Of a stretch of DNA of 64,000 nt, positions 25,934 through 37,544 are shown piece by piece. Location of the stretch: assembly GCA_035634255.1 (NCBI GenBank), contig DASQDI010000012.1:1-64000 (forward strand). Direction: 5' to 3'. A model generated the notes under the pieces. It saw nothing but the letters and a program-made list of their open reading frames with translations. It did no database searches and was not told the origin of the DNA. The position numbers and the translations under genes are program-made. Within the stretch, counting starts at the first letter, position 1. Every line of letters starts with the position of its first letter. The stretch comes from DATLMR01 sp035634255 (GTDB taxonomy: Bacteria > Acidobacteriota > Blastocatellia > UBA7656).

Positions 25934-27091
25934 TTACCGGGCGAGAGCGACGACTTTTTCGGCGGCGTCTTTCATGCCTGAAGCGGTCGTGAAGCCGAGG
26001 CCGGACTGCTCGATCACTTCGCGCCCGCGCTCGACGTTGGTCCCTTCGAGCCGCACGACCACGGGCACGTTCACGCCGATCTTCCTCGCGGCCTCGACCA
26101 CGCCCGACGCGACCATGTCGGTCCGCACGATCCCCCCGAAGATGTTGATCAGCACCGCGCGCACGTTCCTGTCGGAGAGCAGGATTCTGAATGCATTCTC
26201 GACCCTCTCCTGTGAAGCGCCCCCGCCAACGTCGAGGAAGTTCGCGGGCTCGCCGCCTGCGAGCTTGATGATGTCCATCGTCGCCATAGCGAGGCCCGCC
26301 CCGTTGACCATGCAGCCGATGGTGCCGTCGAGCTTGATGTAGTTCAGGTCGTACTTCGACGCCTCGATCTCAAGCGGGTCCTCTTCGTTCAGGTCGCGCA
26401 GCTCCGCGTACTCCTTGTGGCGGAACATCGCGTTATCGTCGAAGTTGAGCTTGGCGTCGAGCGCGTACAGTTCGCCGTCTTCGGTCAGCAGGAACGGGTT
26501 GATCTCCACCAGAGAGGCGTCGAGCTCCGAGGTCGCGCGGTAGAGCGAGAGCATGAATTTTACGGCCTTGCCCACGACCTCTTTGGGCAGGCCTATGCCG
26601 AAGGCGAGCTTGCGCGCCTGAAAAGCCTGAAGCCCGACGGACGGGTCGATGGCCTCTTTCAGAATCTTCTCCGGCTCGCTCGCCGCGACCTCCTCGATGT
26701 CCATGCCCCCGGCGGCGGAGGCCATGAAGACGAGCCGCGAGATGGCGCGGTCCAAAACTATGCCCAGGTAAAACTCCTGCTTGATCTTTAAGCCTTCCTC
26801 GATCAGCACCCGGCTCACCTCGCGCCCCTCCGGCCCGGTCTGGTGAGTGACCAGATTCATCCCGATCATTTTGCGCGTGGTCTCGACGGCCTCTTCCAAA
26901 GTGCGCGCGAGCTTCACGCCCCCGCCCTTGCCGCGCCCGCCCGCGTGGATTTGCGCCTTCACGACGACCGGGAGGCCGAGTCGTTCGACGATGGCGGGGA
27001 CCTGGTCCGGGGATTCGACGACCTCGCCGCGCGGGACCGTCACCCCATATTTTGCGAGAAGCTGCTTGCCCTGATATTCGTGTATTTTCAT
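25934..27091 (-). CDS. sucC: Succinyl-CoA synthetase beta subunit (ADP-forming)
   Basis: The 385-residue protein has an N-terminal ATP-grasp (MKIHEYQGKQLLAKYGVTVP, KAQIHAGGRGKGGGVKLA) and the C-terminal CoA-ligase part with GGGASQERVENAF and NIFGGIVRTDMVASGVVEA. Together with SucD it makes succinate and ATP from succinyl-CoA in the TCA cycle. sucD is not in the window, which is unusual since the two are commonly adjacent. The length is normal. Confidence 0.95.
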   Translation of the reverse strand: MKIHEYQGKQLLAKYGVTVPRGEVVESPDQVPAIVERLGLPVVVKAQIHAGGRGKGGGVKLARTLEEAVETTRKMIGMNLVTHQTGPEGREVSRVLIEEGLKIKQEFYLGIVLDRAISRLVFMASAAGGMDIEEVAASEPEKILKEAIDPSVGLQAFQARKLAFGIGLPKEVVGKAVKFMLSLYRATSELDASLVEINPFLLTEDGELYALDAKLNFDDNAMFRHKEYAELRDLNEEDPLEIEASKYDLNYIKLDGTIGCMVNGAGLAMATMDIIKLAGGEPANFLDVGGGASQERVENAFRILLSDRNVRAVLINIFGGIVRTDMVASGVVEAARKIGVNVPVVVRLEGTNVERGREVIEQSGLGFTTASGMKDAAEKVVALAR

Positions 27092-27170
27092 AAGTCGTTA
27101 GCTGGTCATCCGCTTTGAATTTGGCTCCGCAAAGCCCCGGCCGCGCGTCCATACAGCGGCCGGTTGCGTG

Positions 27171-29444
27171 TCATTGCCCGGCGGTCGCGCGGGCCCCCCT
27201 CTGGAACGTGAGCACGTAGACGCCGCCCGAGAAGCTCCCCGCGTACGCGCGGTCCCGGTCGAACGGGTCGAACATCAGGGTCCACACCCGGTTGCTCGGG
27301 AGTTCGGTGTCGATGCGCTCCCAGGAGTAGCCCTTGTCGGTCGAGCGGTATATGCCCCCGCGCGAATACTCGGCCACCATCACCTCGTCGGGGTTCGCGG
27401 GGTTGATCACCACGGAGGTGTAATCGCCCGCTTGCAGCCCGCCGCCGCGCCGGGTCCAGGTGCGCCCGCCGTTGGTCGAGCGGTAGACGAACTGGTTGGT
27501 GCCGAGCAGAATCAGGTCCGGGTCGCGCGGGTCCTGCGCTATGGATTTGACGGAGCTGTCGTTCGGCCCGCGCTCTATCGCGTCCCAGCTCTGCCCCCCG
27601 TCATGTGACACGTAAAGGCCTCTGTTCGTGCCCGCGAATATCTTGCTCGGCTCGTCCTTGTGGGTCGAAACCGAAAAGACCCTGCCGTTGAAATCGTACC
27701 CCGTGATGAGGACCTTCTCCCACCCCTTGCTCTCGTCGGTCGTGCGGTAAAGGCCGTCCATCGTGGCCGCGAGTAACCCGCGCCTCCCCTCGTTGTCTCT
27801 GAAGCTGGTTATGTCGTCGACCTGCCGCGTCAGCTCGAACGTGGGCGGGCCGAGCGGCTCGACGACTTTGGGCGCGGATTTTCTCGGGGTGGATTTTTTG
27901 GGCGCGGCCTTCCTGCCTCTGGACTTCTTCTGCGCCGGCACGGCGAGGTACCGGCCCGTCGCGTTCGAAGGTGTGAGCGACGCCGGGATCAGCACGGCCC
28001 CTCCGGGCGGTGTGGCCCCGACCCTCTTCCTGCGCGCGGGCTGCCGCGAGGGCGCCTTCGGCTTCACCTCTTTTTCGGGCTTCGGCTTGCCCACGAAGGC
28101 CCAGCTGGCCCCCCGGTCGTTCGAGCGGAATACGCCCGTGTTGGTGCCCGCGTAAATTACGCTGGGGTCGTCAGGCATCTGGTAAAAGGCGAAGACATCG
28201 CGCGAGCCGAGCCCGCGCGAGGAAGGCTGCCAGCTCTCGCCCCCGTCGAGCGACAGGAAGACGTTGCCCGCCGACCCGTCGTGGTAGACGCTCGCGAGTA
28301 TGCGCCCGCGCTCGCTTACGTCGGGGGCGATGGCGAGGATGTGCCTGTGGATGAAGCCGGTGTTTGCGTCGCTGAACGAATCGCCGAGGTTGTCCGAAAC
28401 CTTAACCCCGAAATCGTCGGTGGCGATGAGTACGCGGTCAGGCGTCTCCGGGTGGATCACGATGGAGCGGATCACGGCGCTCTTTGAAGTGAGCAGCATC
28501 CACCTCTTGCCCCCGTCCTTCGAGCGCCAGAGCCCTTCGCTCGTGCCCGCGAAGATGACCTCGGGCCGGGTCGGGTGCGGCAGCAGGGCATAGGTGCGCC
28601 GCGCGCTGAAAGGGATCCCCGGCAGCTTGCTCCACTTTTCGGCGGCGTTGTTCGACCGGTAGATGCCGCTGCACGCATTCATAAAGACCAGGGTCGGGTC
28701 GTTCGGGTTGACCGTGATGCCCATTATATCGGAGTCGTCGAGCATGCCGGTGCCGGGGTCGCCCGCCTTCTTCCAGGTCTGCCCGCCGTCGAGGGTCTTC
28801 CACGGGAGGTGGTGAGTGCCCGCGTAGATGATGTTGACGTTGAGCGGGTCGACCGCGAGCGAGTTTATGTTGCGGACTTCCGCGTGGTTTTCGGGCGTGA
28901 TGCGCTCCCAGGTCCTGCCCGCGTCGGTCGAGCGGAATGCGCCATTAGGCGCGCCCGCGACGACCGTATTCGAGTCCGACGGGGCCAGCGTGACGGAGAG
29001 CACCTTGAGGCCCTTCGTCCCTTTGAGCATCTCCCAGTGCTCGCCGCCGTCTTCGCTCTTGTAGACGCCCCCATCGACTCCGGTGGCCACGGCCCACACG
29101 CCCGCGTAGATGGTCCTGGTGTTGCGCGGGTCGATGACCATGTGATCGACCGAGAGCCCGCGGACATCAAGCCCCGGCCTGAGCCTCTGCCAGTTCCTCG
29201 CCCCGTTCGTCGAGCGGTATATCTGTCCGTCGCTCGTGCCGAGGTAGAGCAGGTCGGGGTTGTCGGGCGACACGACGAGCGAGCGCGCGTCGCCGCCGAA
29301 CGGACCCGTCACCTCCCACCTCCGCACCTCCTTACCGCTCGTGCTGGATAATACGTCCCCGCCCGAGTTGTCGGCGGCGGCACCCGCCGGCGGCAGCGAA
29401 AGCGAAGCGAGCATGAGGAATACAATCAAACGATGGATTCTCAT
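27171..29444 (-). CDS. Secreted VPS10/BNR-type beta-propeller protein
   Basis: The 757-residue protein has a signal peptide (RLIVFLMLASLSLPPAGAAA). It has more than ten BNR/sortilin-type blades with Asp-box-like phrases (SEDGGEHWE, STDAGRTWE, SNDRGASWA, STDKGYSWE). A Lys/Arg/Pro-rich linker (about 455-535) separates two propellers. The fold resembles sialidase and sortilin propellers, but no catalytic residues are visible, so a binding or surface role is likely. It is the longest protein in the window that lacks an assigned activity. Confidence 0.87.
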   Translation of the reverse strand: MRIHRLIVFLMLASLSLPPAGAAADNSGGDVLSSTSGKEVRRWEVTGPFGGDARSLVVSPDNPDLLYLGTSDGQIYRSTNGARNWQRLRPGLDVRGLSVDHMVIDPRNTRTIYAGVWAVATGVDGGVYKSEDGGEHWEMLKGTKGLKVLSVTLAPSDSNTVVAGAPNGAFRSTDAGRTWERITPENHAEVRNINSLAVDPLNVNIIYAGTHHLPWKTLDGGQTWKKAGDPGTGMLDDSDIMGITVNPNDPTLVFMNACSGIYRSNNAAEKWSKLPGIPFSARRTYALLPHPTRPEVIFAGTSEGLWRSKDGGKRWMLLTSKSAVIRSIVIHPETPDRVLIATDDFGVKVSDNLGDSFSDANTGFIHRHILAIAPDVSERGRILASVYHDGSAGNVFLSLDGGESWQPSSRGLGSRDVFAFYQMPDDPSVIYAGTNTGVFRSNDRGASWAFVGKPKPEKEVKPKAPSRQPARRKRVGATPPGGAVLIPASLTPSNATGRYLAVPAQKKSRGRKAAPKKSTPRKSAPKVVEPLGPPTFELTRQVDDITSFRDNEGRRGLLAATMDGLYRTTDESKGWEKVLITGYDFNGRVFSVSTHKDEPSKIFAGTNRGLYVSHDGGQSWDAIERGPNDSSVKSIAQDPRDPDLILLGTNQFVYRSTNGGRTWTRRGGGLQAGDYTSVVINPANPDEVMVAEYSRGGIYRSTDKGYSWERIDTELPSNRVWTLMFDPFDRDRAYAGSFSGGVYVLTFQRGARATAGQ

Positions 29445-29581
29445 CTTCTAGTCAGACTCCTTGATCGAGGCATCTTATATTTTAGCAATTATTTTAAGGG
29501 CTTGCTTGAAAGCTGCATCGCGGAAGAAATATACAATACAAGGGGGCCGGACGCCAGATCGAGAAAGTTGCGTTTTGGTTG

Positions 29582-29637
29582 CGCGGGGCCGGGTGTTTGA
29601 TGGCTTCCGTCCGCCATCCTCGCACCCGGCCCCCGCG
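29582..29637 (-). terminator. Compound hairpin after korB
   Basis: The outer arms CGCGGGGCCGGGTG (29582-29595) and CACCCGGCCCCCGCG (29623-29637) pair with one bulge. An inner stem GATGGC/GCCATC lies within. It is the likely end of the korA-korB transcript. Confidence 0.65.
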
Positions 29638-29651
29638 TTCAGGAAGAGATT

Positions 29652-30701
29652 TTACTCGATGACCCAGGTGTCGCCGCCTCTTATCAGCTTGTCCAGGTCG
29701 CCCGCGCCCATCCTGCTGACCGCCTCGTCGATCTGCCCACGCATCATGTCCTCGTAGGTCGGCTTATCGACATCGCGGAACACGCCGATTGGCACGGGGT
29801 ACTCGGGGTACTCCATCCGGCCGAGCATGTAGGCGAGGTAGGAGTCGGGGGCCTTCTCGTTGTGGACTATCAGGTCCGCCTCGCTCGCGCCGTTGTTGAG
29901 ATCGACGACCTCGAGGCGCATGTCGCGGATGGCGATGCCGCGGTCCCCCTCCTTGCCGAAGACGAGCGGCTTGCCGTGCTCAAGCTCGATCATCCGGTCG
30001 TCCCTCACGTCGCGGGCCGTGAACATGTCGAAGGCATGGTCGTTGAAGATGTTGCAGTTCTGGTAGACCTCGACGAACGAGACGCCCTTGTGGTGCATGG
30101 CGCGCTCGACGACCATCTGAAGGTGGTTCGTGTGCGTGTCGAACGACCGCGCGACGAACGTCGCCTCCGCCGCGAGCGCTATCGACAGGGGGTTCAGGGG
30201 GTAATCGATCACGCCGAACGGGGTCGACTTGGTCTTCTTGCCGAACTCGGACGTGGGCGAGTACTGCCCCTTGGTCAGCCCGTATATCCGGTTGTTGAAG
30301 AGGATGATGTTGATGTCGAGGTTCCGCCGGATGGCATGGATCAGATGGTTGCCCCCGATGGAGAGCGCGTCGCCGTCGCCCGTGATGACCCACACGGAAA
30401 GCTCGGGGTTCGCCGCCTTGATCCCGGTGGCGACCGCGGGCGCGCGGCCGTGAATGCTGTGGACCCCGTAGGTGTTCATGTAATACGGGAACCGGCTGGA
30501 ACAGCCGATGCCCGAGACGAAGACCGTGTTCTCGCGCTTGATGCCGAGCTCGGGCATGACCTTCTGCACCTGGGCCAGGATGGCGTAATCCCCGCAGCCG
30601 GGGCACCACCGGACCTCCTGGTCTGAAACGAAATCTTTCCTCGTCAGCTTTACGGGGGGCGTCTGCTCGCCGCCTCCATTAACGTTCGCATCTGTGCTCA
30701 T
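29652..30701 (-). CDS. korB: 2-oxoacid:ferredoxin oxidoreductase beta subunit
   Basis: The 349-residue protein has the [4Fe-4S]/TPP start WCPGCGDYAILAQVQK (about 33-48), GIGCSSRFPYYMNTYGVHSI and the TPP-binding motif GDGDALSIGGNHL..NINIILFNN. With KorA it oxidises 2-oxoglutarate or another 2-oxoacid to the acyl-CoA while reducing ferredoxin. The start is ATG 30701 with GGGGAG upstream; codons 5' of it are not conserved in character. It lies 65 bases after korA. Substrate choice (2-oxoglutarate over pyruvate) is inferred from the KorA-type fusion. Confidence 0.93.
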   Translation of the reverse strand: MSTDANVNGGGEQTPPVKLTRKDFVSDQEVRWCPGCGDYAILAQVQKVMPELGIKRENTVFVSGIGCSSRFPYYMNTYGVHSIHGRAPAVATGIKAANPELSVWVITGDGDALSIGGNHLIHAIRRNLDINIILFNNRIYGLTKGQYSPTSEFGKKTKSTPFGVIDYPLNPLSIALAAEATFVARSFDTHTNHLQMVVERAMHHKGVSFVEVYQNCNIFNDHAFDMFTARDVRDDRMIELEHGKPLVFGKEGDRGIAIRDMRLEVVDLNNGASEADLIVHNEKAPDSYLAYMLGRMEYPEYPVPIGVFRDVDKPTYEDMMRGQIDEAVSRMGAGDLDKLIRGGDTWVIE

Positions 30702-30766
30702 TACTCTCCCCTTTACGCCCGGGAGCGCCGGCACATAGCCGCGCTCCCGGGGCTTTTCACTGTCGA

Positions 30767-32632
<1,866 letters not shown>

Positions 32633-32997
32633 AAGCTCCCATCCTAGTGTTTGATTGCGGAGTCCTTCCGGCGTCACCCGAGGGATTAAAAGTCCTGACG
32701 TTACGCAGCCTCCGTGAAGCCTTCAGACGCTTACAACCCCGGCCCCGAGGCGGCGAACCGCCCGCCGCCCGTTTATAATATTGCTTGCGTATGAACTCTA
32801 AGCGAGCATCGAATTCTACACAAGAGATATTAGCACGTAAAGCAGCCCATTTGCAGTGATTGGTGTCACGGATTCGGGGCCGCCCCGCAGGGCCGGGGGG
32901 CGCCCGGTCGCGGAACAAGTGGAGCGGGCGGGGCGTTTACGGTTTTTGTAAGCCGGGCCGAAAGTGATATAAATACGCGCCTGAGGAGGGCGAGATT
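32633..32997. other. Divergent promoter region between korA and the AraC-type gene
   Basis: The region is non-coding. It contains TATAAT/ATTATA at 32776-32781 in the middle, usable for either direction, and a TATAAA box followed by GAGGAGG close to the regulator start. No clear -35 pairing was found. Confidence 0.4.
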
Positions 32998-33816
32998 ATG
33001 GAGATGAAATTGCCGCGCGGCCATTACTGCGGGCAGGTGATAAAGAGCCGCGAAGTCGCGGGCTTCACGATGACCGAGACCGCTTACCCTCCGGGGGCGA
33101 GGCTCCCCAAGCACTCGCACGAGCGCGGCTACATCTGTTTCGTCCGCCAGGGCGGGTACGTCGAAACCTACGGCAGGAAGACCCGCTCCTGCAAAGCCCT
33201 GACCCTCGCCTTCCACCCCGCCGACGAGACGCACTCGGAGACCTTCCAGGACCAGGAGGCGCGCTCGTTCAACATCGAGATCGGCCCCCTGTGGACCGAG
33301 CGCGTCAGAGAGCATTCCCGGATTCTCGAAAGCCCCTCGGAATTCCAGGGCGGCACGCTCGCCTCGCTCGCGATGAAGCTCTACCGCGAGTTCCACAGCC
33401 GCGACGAACTCTCGGACCTCGCCATCGAAGGGCTCATGCTCGAATTCATAGCGGAAGCCTCGCGCCGCGCCTCGAAGGGCCCCGAGTCCGAGGTCCCTCG
33501 GTGGCTCGGGGAGGCCGAAGAACTGATCCGCGAGCGCTTCTCCGAGAGCCTCTCAGTCGCCCGGATCGCGGATTCGGTCGGGGTGCACCCGGTCTACCTA
33601 GCCAGCGTCTTCCGCAAACACCACCACTGCACCATCGGGGATTACACGCGCAGGCTCCGCGTCGAGTTCGCCTGCCGGGAGATGTCGCGGTCCGAGACCC
33701 CTCTGGTCGACATCGCCCTCGCGGCGGGGTTCGCGCACCAGAGCCATTTCTCCAGAATCTTCAAATCCCTGACCGGGATGACCCCTTCGGAATATAAGGC
33801 GGGGGTCAGGGGCTAG
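32998..33816 (+). CDS. AraC-family transcriptional regulator
   Basis: The 272-residue protein has an N-terminal cupin-like sensor (about 15-100, PKHSHERGYICFVRQGGYVE) and two helix-turn-helix units at about 170-270, with the family signature HQSHFSRIFKSLTGMTPSEY. It probably senses a small ligand through the cupin pocket. It is divergent from korA, so control of the oxidoreductase genes is possible but unproven. The last codons (GVRG stop) lie in a GTCAGGGG repeat arm. Confidence 0.88.
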   Translation: MEMKLPRGHYCGQVIKSREVAGFTMTETAYPPGARLPKHSHERGYICFVRQGGYVETYGRKTRSCKALTLAFHPADETHSETFQDQEARSFNIEIGPLWTERVREHSRILESPSEFQGGTLASLAMKLYREFHSRDELSDLAIEGLMLEFIAEASRRASKGPESEVPRWLGEAEELIRERFSESLSVARIADSVGVHPVYLASVFRKHHHCTIGDYTRRLRVEFACREMSRSETPLVDIALAAGFAHQSHFSRIFKSLTGMTPSEYKAGVRG

Positions 33817-33964
33817 CGCCGATCTTTCCTCCCGTCAAACATCTTTCAAACGTGCAAGACGGCCCGCGCGCGCGGTGTTAGATTTATCATAGTTCGTGTG
33901 GCCGCGTTTGCGGCGAGGGGTATAGACGGCCCTGAAACATTCATGCGCGATAAGAGGAACGATT

Positions 33965-35467
33965 ATGAAACTGAAGAAAATTACCGGCCTCTCGTTCTCA
34001 TTGGCCTTGTTGATCGTGTCGGCGATGGCGCAGGCGGGCGACGGCCTGAAGCTGCCGGAGACCTCCGCCGGGCGAAGACTGTCCGCCTTCGTCTCCGCCT
34101 TCAACACCGGCGACCTTAAGGCCATGCGAGACTTCCACCAGAATAACGACTCCGAGGGCGTTCTCGCCGGCGGCGTCGAGGGGATGCTGGAACAGGACAA
34201 ACAGATGCAGCAGGAATTAGGCACGTTCGCCGTCCGCAAAATCCTCGACTCGTCCGAGCACGCCGTCGAGGCCGTGCTTCAGGCCAGCAAGGGCCAGTGG
34301 TTTAAGATAAGGCTCACGGTCGAGGCGCAGCCGCCGAACAAGATCATCGGCATAGGGCTTGAGCCCACGGACCCGGTCGACGGGAAGAAGCCGGGCGCGA
34401 CCGCGGGCGCGAGCCCCGCCCAGGCCCCCGCGGCAGGGCGAGCCGCCGAGGATATGACGGTTGACGCGAAGATGCGCGAAGAGGTGATCGAGGGCGCGAT
34501 AAAGAACCTGAACGACTATTACGTCTTCCCCGATGTCGCGAAGCAGATGGAGAAAGCCCTGCGCGACCGCGTGCAGAGGAAAGAATACGACTCCGTGACC
34601 AGCGCGCGCGCCTTCGCGGAGATGCTCACGGGCCACCTGCGCGAGGTCAGCCGCGATAAGCACCTGCGCGTCGTCTTCAGGGCCAACCCGATCCCCGAGC
34701 GCCGCCCCGGATCGGAGCCGTCGCCCGAAGAGATTCAGGAGTTCCAGAACTCGATGAAGGCCGCGAACTGGGGGTTCGAGAAGGTGGAGCGGCTCGAAGG
34801 CAACGTCGGCTACCTCGACCTGCGCGGCTTTTACGACGCGACTTCGGGCGGGGACACGGTGGCCGCGGCGATGAACTTTCTCGCCAACACCGACTCCCTG
34901 ATAATCGACCTCCGCAAGAACGGGGGCGGCAGCCCGGCGATGGTCGCCCTCATTTCGAGCTACCTGTTCGAGGGCGACCCGGTCCACCTCAACGACATCT
35001 ACTGGCGGCCCGACAACTCGACTCGCCAGTGGTGGACCCTGCCCTACGTCCCCGGCAAGCGGTACGGCAAGAAGGATGTCTACGTGCTGACGAGCGGTAC
35101 CACGTTCTCCGCCGCCGAGGAGTTCACCTACAATCTGAAGAACCTGAAGAGGGCCACCATCGTCGGAGAGACCACGGGCGGCGGCGCGCATCCGGGGGGG
35201 CCCCGGCGAATAAACGCGCACTTCATGGTGGGAGTGCCTCAGGGCCGCGCGATCAACCCCATATCGAAGACCAACTGGGAGGGGACCGGGGTCAAGCCTG
35301 ACGTCGAGACCTCGGCCGATAAGGCTTTGAAGACGGCGCACCTGCTGGCCCTCAGAAAGGCCGTGGAAGCCAAGAGCAACCCCGCGCAGAAGGCCCGGAT
35401 CATGCAGACAATCGCGACGCTTGAAAAAGAGACCAAGGAGACCGGCGAGCAGAAGGGCAGCCAGTAG
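33965..35467 (+). CDS. Secreted S41-family serine peptidase
   Basis: The 500-residue protein has a signal peptide (SFSLALLIVSAMAQA). An SnoaL-like helical/NTF2 region (about 25-130) precedes the tail-specific/IRBP-like protease domain (about 160-470): YLDLRGFYDATSGGDTVAAA, LIIDLRKNGGG and the nucleophile segment TSGTTFSAAEEF. No PDZ domain is evident, as in IRBP-type S41 proteins. It probably acts in the periplasm. GAGG lies before the ATG. It converges on the 600-residue protein gene. Confidence 0.88.
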   Translation: MKLKKITGLSFSLALLIVSAMAQAGDGLKLPETSAGRRLSAFVSAFNTGDLKAMRDFHQNNDSEGVLAGGVEGMLEQDKQMQQELGTFAVRKILDSSEHAVEAVLQASKGQWFKIRLTVEAQPPNKIIGIGLEPTDPVDGKKPGATAGASPAQAPAAGRAAEDMTVDAKMREEVIEGAIKNLNDYYVFPDVAKQMEKALRDRVQRKEYDSVTSARAFAEMLTGHLREVSRDKHLRVVFRANPIPERRPGSEPSPEEIQEFQNSMKAANWGFEKVERLEGNVGYLDLRGFYDATSGGDTVAAAMNFLANTDSLIIDLRKNGGGSPAMVALISSYLFEGDPVHLNDIYWRPDNSTRQWWTLPYVPGKRYGKKDVYVLTSGTTFSAAEEFTYNLKNLKRATIVGETTGGGAHPGGPRRINAHFMVGVPQGRAINPISKTNWEGTGVKPDVETSADKALKTAHLLALRKAVEAKSNPAQKARIMQTIATLEKETKETGEQKGSQ

Positions 35468-35490
35468 GTCATCCTTACCTCTTCAGCCTC

Positions 35491-35534
35491 GGAGGGGCGA
35501 CGTAAAAAAGACCATCGCAGATCGTCGCCCCTCC
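35491..35534. terminator. Bidirectional hairpin terminator
   Basis: A perfect 12-bp stem GGAGGGGCGACG/CGTCGCCCCTCC has a 20-base loop that contains TAAAAAAG. It lies between the convergent S41 peptidase gene and the large hypothetical gene. Confidence 0.7.
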
Positions 35535-35564
35535 CTGGCTGAGCTTCGCCCGCCGCGAGCCTCC

Positions 35565-37367
35565 CTATTTCTCCCCTGACGGTTTCAGGCACGGGGAGAT
35601 CAGGGCGATTATGGCAGAAGCTCTCAGTCCCTTGTTCTCAAGCGTCCGCGCGGCGAACAGCGCGCGCTCGAAGTCTTGAGGGGCGAGACCGCCGAGGGCG
35701 CTTTCGAGGCTGTAGCCTTCCATCCTCGTGCTCCTGTAGGTGCTGAAGTTTCTCCCTCTTATCGTCTGAGTGAAATAGCCCCTGTTTATGACGGGATTTC
35801 CCACGCGGTTGATCGTCTTGATGGTTGTGTTCAGGACTTCGAAGGCTCGCAGGTGATCGAACTTCGAATACAGGTAGACGACGCTGAGTAATATCCGCGC
35901 CTTCTCGTTAGTGTCCGGGGCCTTCTCCGCGATAGAGAGAATCCCTTCGAGCATCTCACCCGCGCGCGCTTTATCGTTTATCCGCTTCAGCGTCTCCGCC
36001 GCGGTCTCGTAATAGAGGTAGGCGCGGTAGTCCGCCTTCCTGACTTTATCCGCGAACTGCTTGGCTTCGTCCGGCAGCCCGTCTTTTATGGCGACCTGCG
36101 CCCTCTTAAAATAAAACCTGTCGAGCATCTGGTCCCGCAGGCTCTCGTCGCTCATCTTCCTGATGTGGCCGAGGACCTGATCGAGGCTCTGGCCGTCGCG
36201 GGCCGCATCAAGGGCATTTAGCAGGTTTAAATCTTTCTCCCCGCCTTCGGGCGTCCGCTCGAACTCCTTCAGGGCCGATTCAAAGGAGCCGCCGCCCGCC
36301 TCTCGCGACCTTTCTAAATTGGCGGAGACGTCTTTGAAGTCCTCACCGGTCATGCGGTTTCTGAGTAGCTGCTTCGCGTCCTGAAACGATTTGAGGCGGG
36401 AGGGGAAGGCTCGCGCGACCGCCGGCTCTACGCCGGTGATCGCGAGGTAAATCTGCGCGGGGTCCCCCAGATGGCTGAAAGTCTTCTCTTCATTCCCCGA
36501 CGCCTCCCCAGGCGGCCCTATCACCTTTACCGCGCGGGCGAGCAGTTGATCCAGAAAGAGGCCCTGCAATTCGGCGCTGGTGACCAGATTTTTTGGGACG
36601 CTGTGGATGTACACGTTGGCGGGCGAGCCGACGGAGCGGTCGAGCGCGAAAGGGTACGGGGAGAGCGAGAGCAGCGCCTCTAATGACTTCCCGGCGCCGA
36701 CCCTGAGCGCCTCGCGGTAAAACTGGTCGGCGGCCTCCTGGTCAACTTCGGAGAGGCGGTAGAGGAAGTTTATGAGTTGCGGGTCGATGGAGTATTGAAG
36801 GCTCCTCCTCGCCATCTCCAGCGCGAGTCCCTGATTTATGGGCAGTAGCGAATGGGCTACGTGCAGCAGCTTTTCCCCCGCGTCTCTGATGGGCTGTCGG
36901 CCGGAGCCTTTCGCCTCGATCATTCGCTCCATCTCTTCGAGCGCGGCCTCGGTAAGTTTTCTGGCCCACTTTGGGTCGTACCGTGCGACGGCCCGAATGA
37001 CGGTAAAGCGCGGGTCTTCGAACAACACCTGCAGCCTGTCTTCGACGCTGGTCGCATCGGCCTTATCCTGAAAATACCTGCTCGCCGAGTCGTAAGCATC
37101 GGTCAGGATAGCTCGGGCGTTCTCTTCACGGCTCGGCCATATCAGCTCGGCTATCCGGACCCGTATTGAGATCGAAGAGATCGAGGGGTCGAGCCCCGAC
37201 ACTTCTTCGACCTGTTGCAGGGCGAGAAACAGAGCGCCCTCCTGGTCGCAGGCGTGCTTCCTGACTTCGCCCTGCGGCTGCTGGGCCGCCTGAATAAAGC
37301 AGAGTTGGGAGAGAGAAATCGCCACAATGATGGAGCAAACGGAACGCGGTAGAAGTGGACAGCGCAT
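35565..37367 (-). CDS. Secreted hypothetical helical-repeat protein
   Basis: The 600-residue protein has a signal peptide (RSVCSIIVAISLSQLCFIQA). Many Ala-rich helical hairpins run through it, for example FYREALRVGAGKSLEALLSL and YETAAETLKRINDKARAGEM, so it is probably an alpha-solenoid. Scattered phrases (ARILLSVVYLYSKFDHLRAF, EVLNTTIKTINRV) resemble other acidobacterial secreted proteins. No enzyme motif is visible. The start is ATG 37367 with AGGAGGT 6 bases upstream. Function is unknown. Confidence 0.75.
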   Translation of the reverse strand: MRCPLLPRSVCSIIVAISLSQLCFIQAAQQPQGEVRKHACDQEGALFLALQQVEEVSGLDPSISSISIRVRIAELIWPSREENARAILTDAYDSASRYFQDKADATSVEDRLQVLFEDPRFTVIRAVARYDPKWARKLTEAALEEMERMIEAKGSGRQPIRDAGEKLLHVAHSLLPINQGLALEMARRSLQYSIDPQLINFLYRLSEVDQEAADQFYREALRVGAGKSLEALLSLSPYPFALDRSVGSPANVYIHSVPKNLVTSAELQGLFLDQLLARAVKVIGPPGEASGNEEKTFSHLGDPAQIYLAITGVEPAVARAFPSRLKSFQDAKQLLRNRMTGEDFKDVSANLERSREAGGGSFESALKEFERTPEGGEKDLNLLNALDAARDGQSLDQVLGHIRKMSDESLRDQMLDRFYFKRAQVAIKDGLPDEAKQFADKVRKADYRAYLYYETAAETLKRINDKARAGEMLEGILSIAEKAPDTNEKARILLSVVYLYSKFDHLRAFEVLNTTIKTINRVGNPVINRGYFTQTIRGRNFSTYRSTRMEGYSLESALGGLAPQDFERALFAARTLENKGLRASAIIALISPCLKPSGEK

Positions 37368-37477
37368 CGTAACCTCCTGACCTCGGTAAGGCCCGTCCCT
37401 TCGGAACGGAATAAAGAAGAGCGCGCACATATTATTGCCTTTTATTGACCGGGTCAACGTGACTCGGGGGCCGTTGC

Positions 37478-37507
37478 TTGACAGTGCCGAAGGGCGGTCA
37501 TCATAAT
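37478..37507 (+). promoter_or_regulatory. Sigma70-type promoter for the M20 peptidase gene
   Basis: A perfect TTGACA (37478-37483), an 18-base spacer and CATAAT (37502-37507, 5 of 6 matches) lie 38 bases before the start codon. AAGGAG follows at 37524. Confidence 0.65.
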
Positions 37508-37544
37508 GGCCGGACTAATTTAAAAGGAGATTCACGCGACCACT

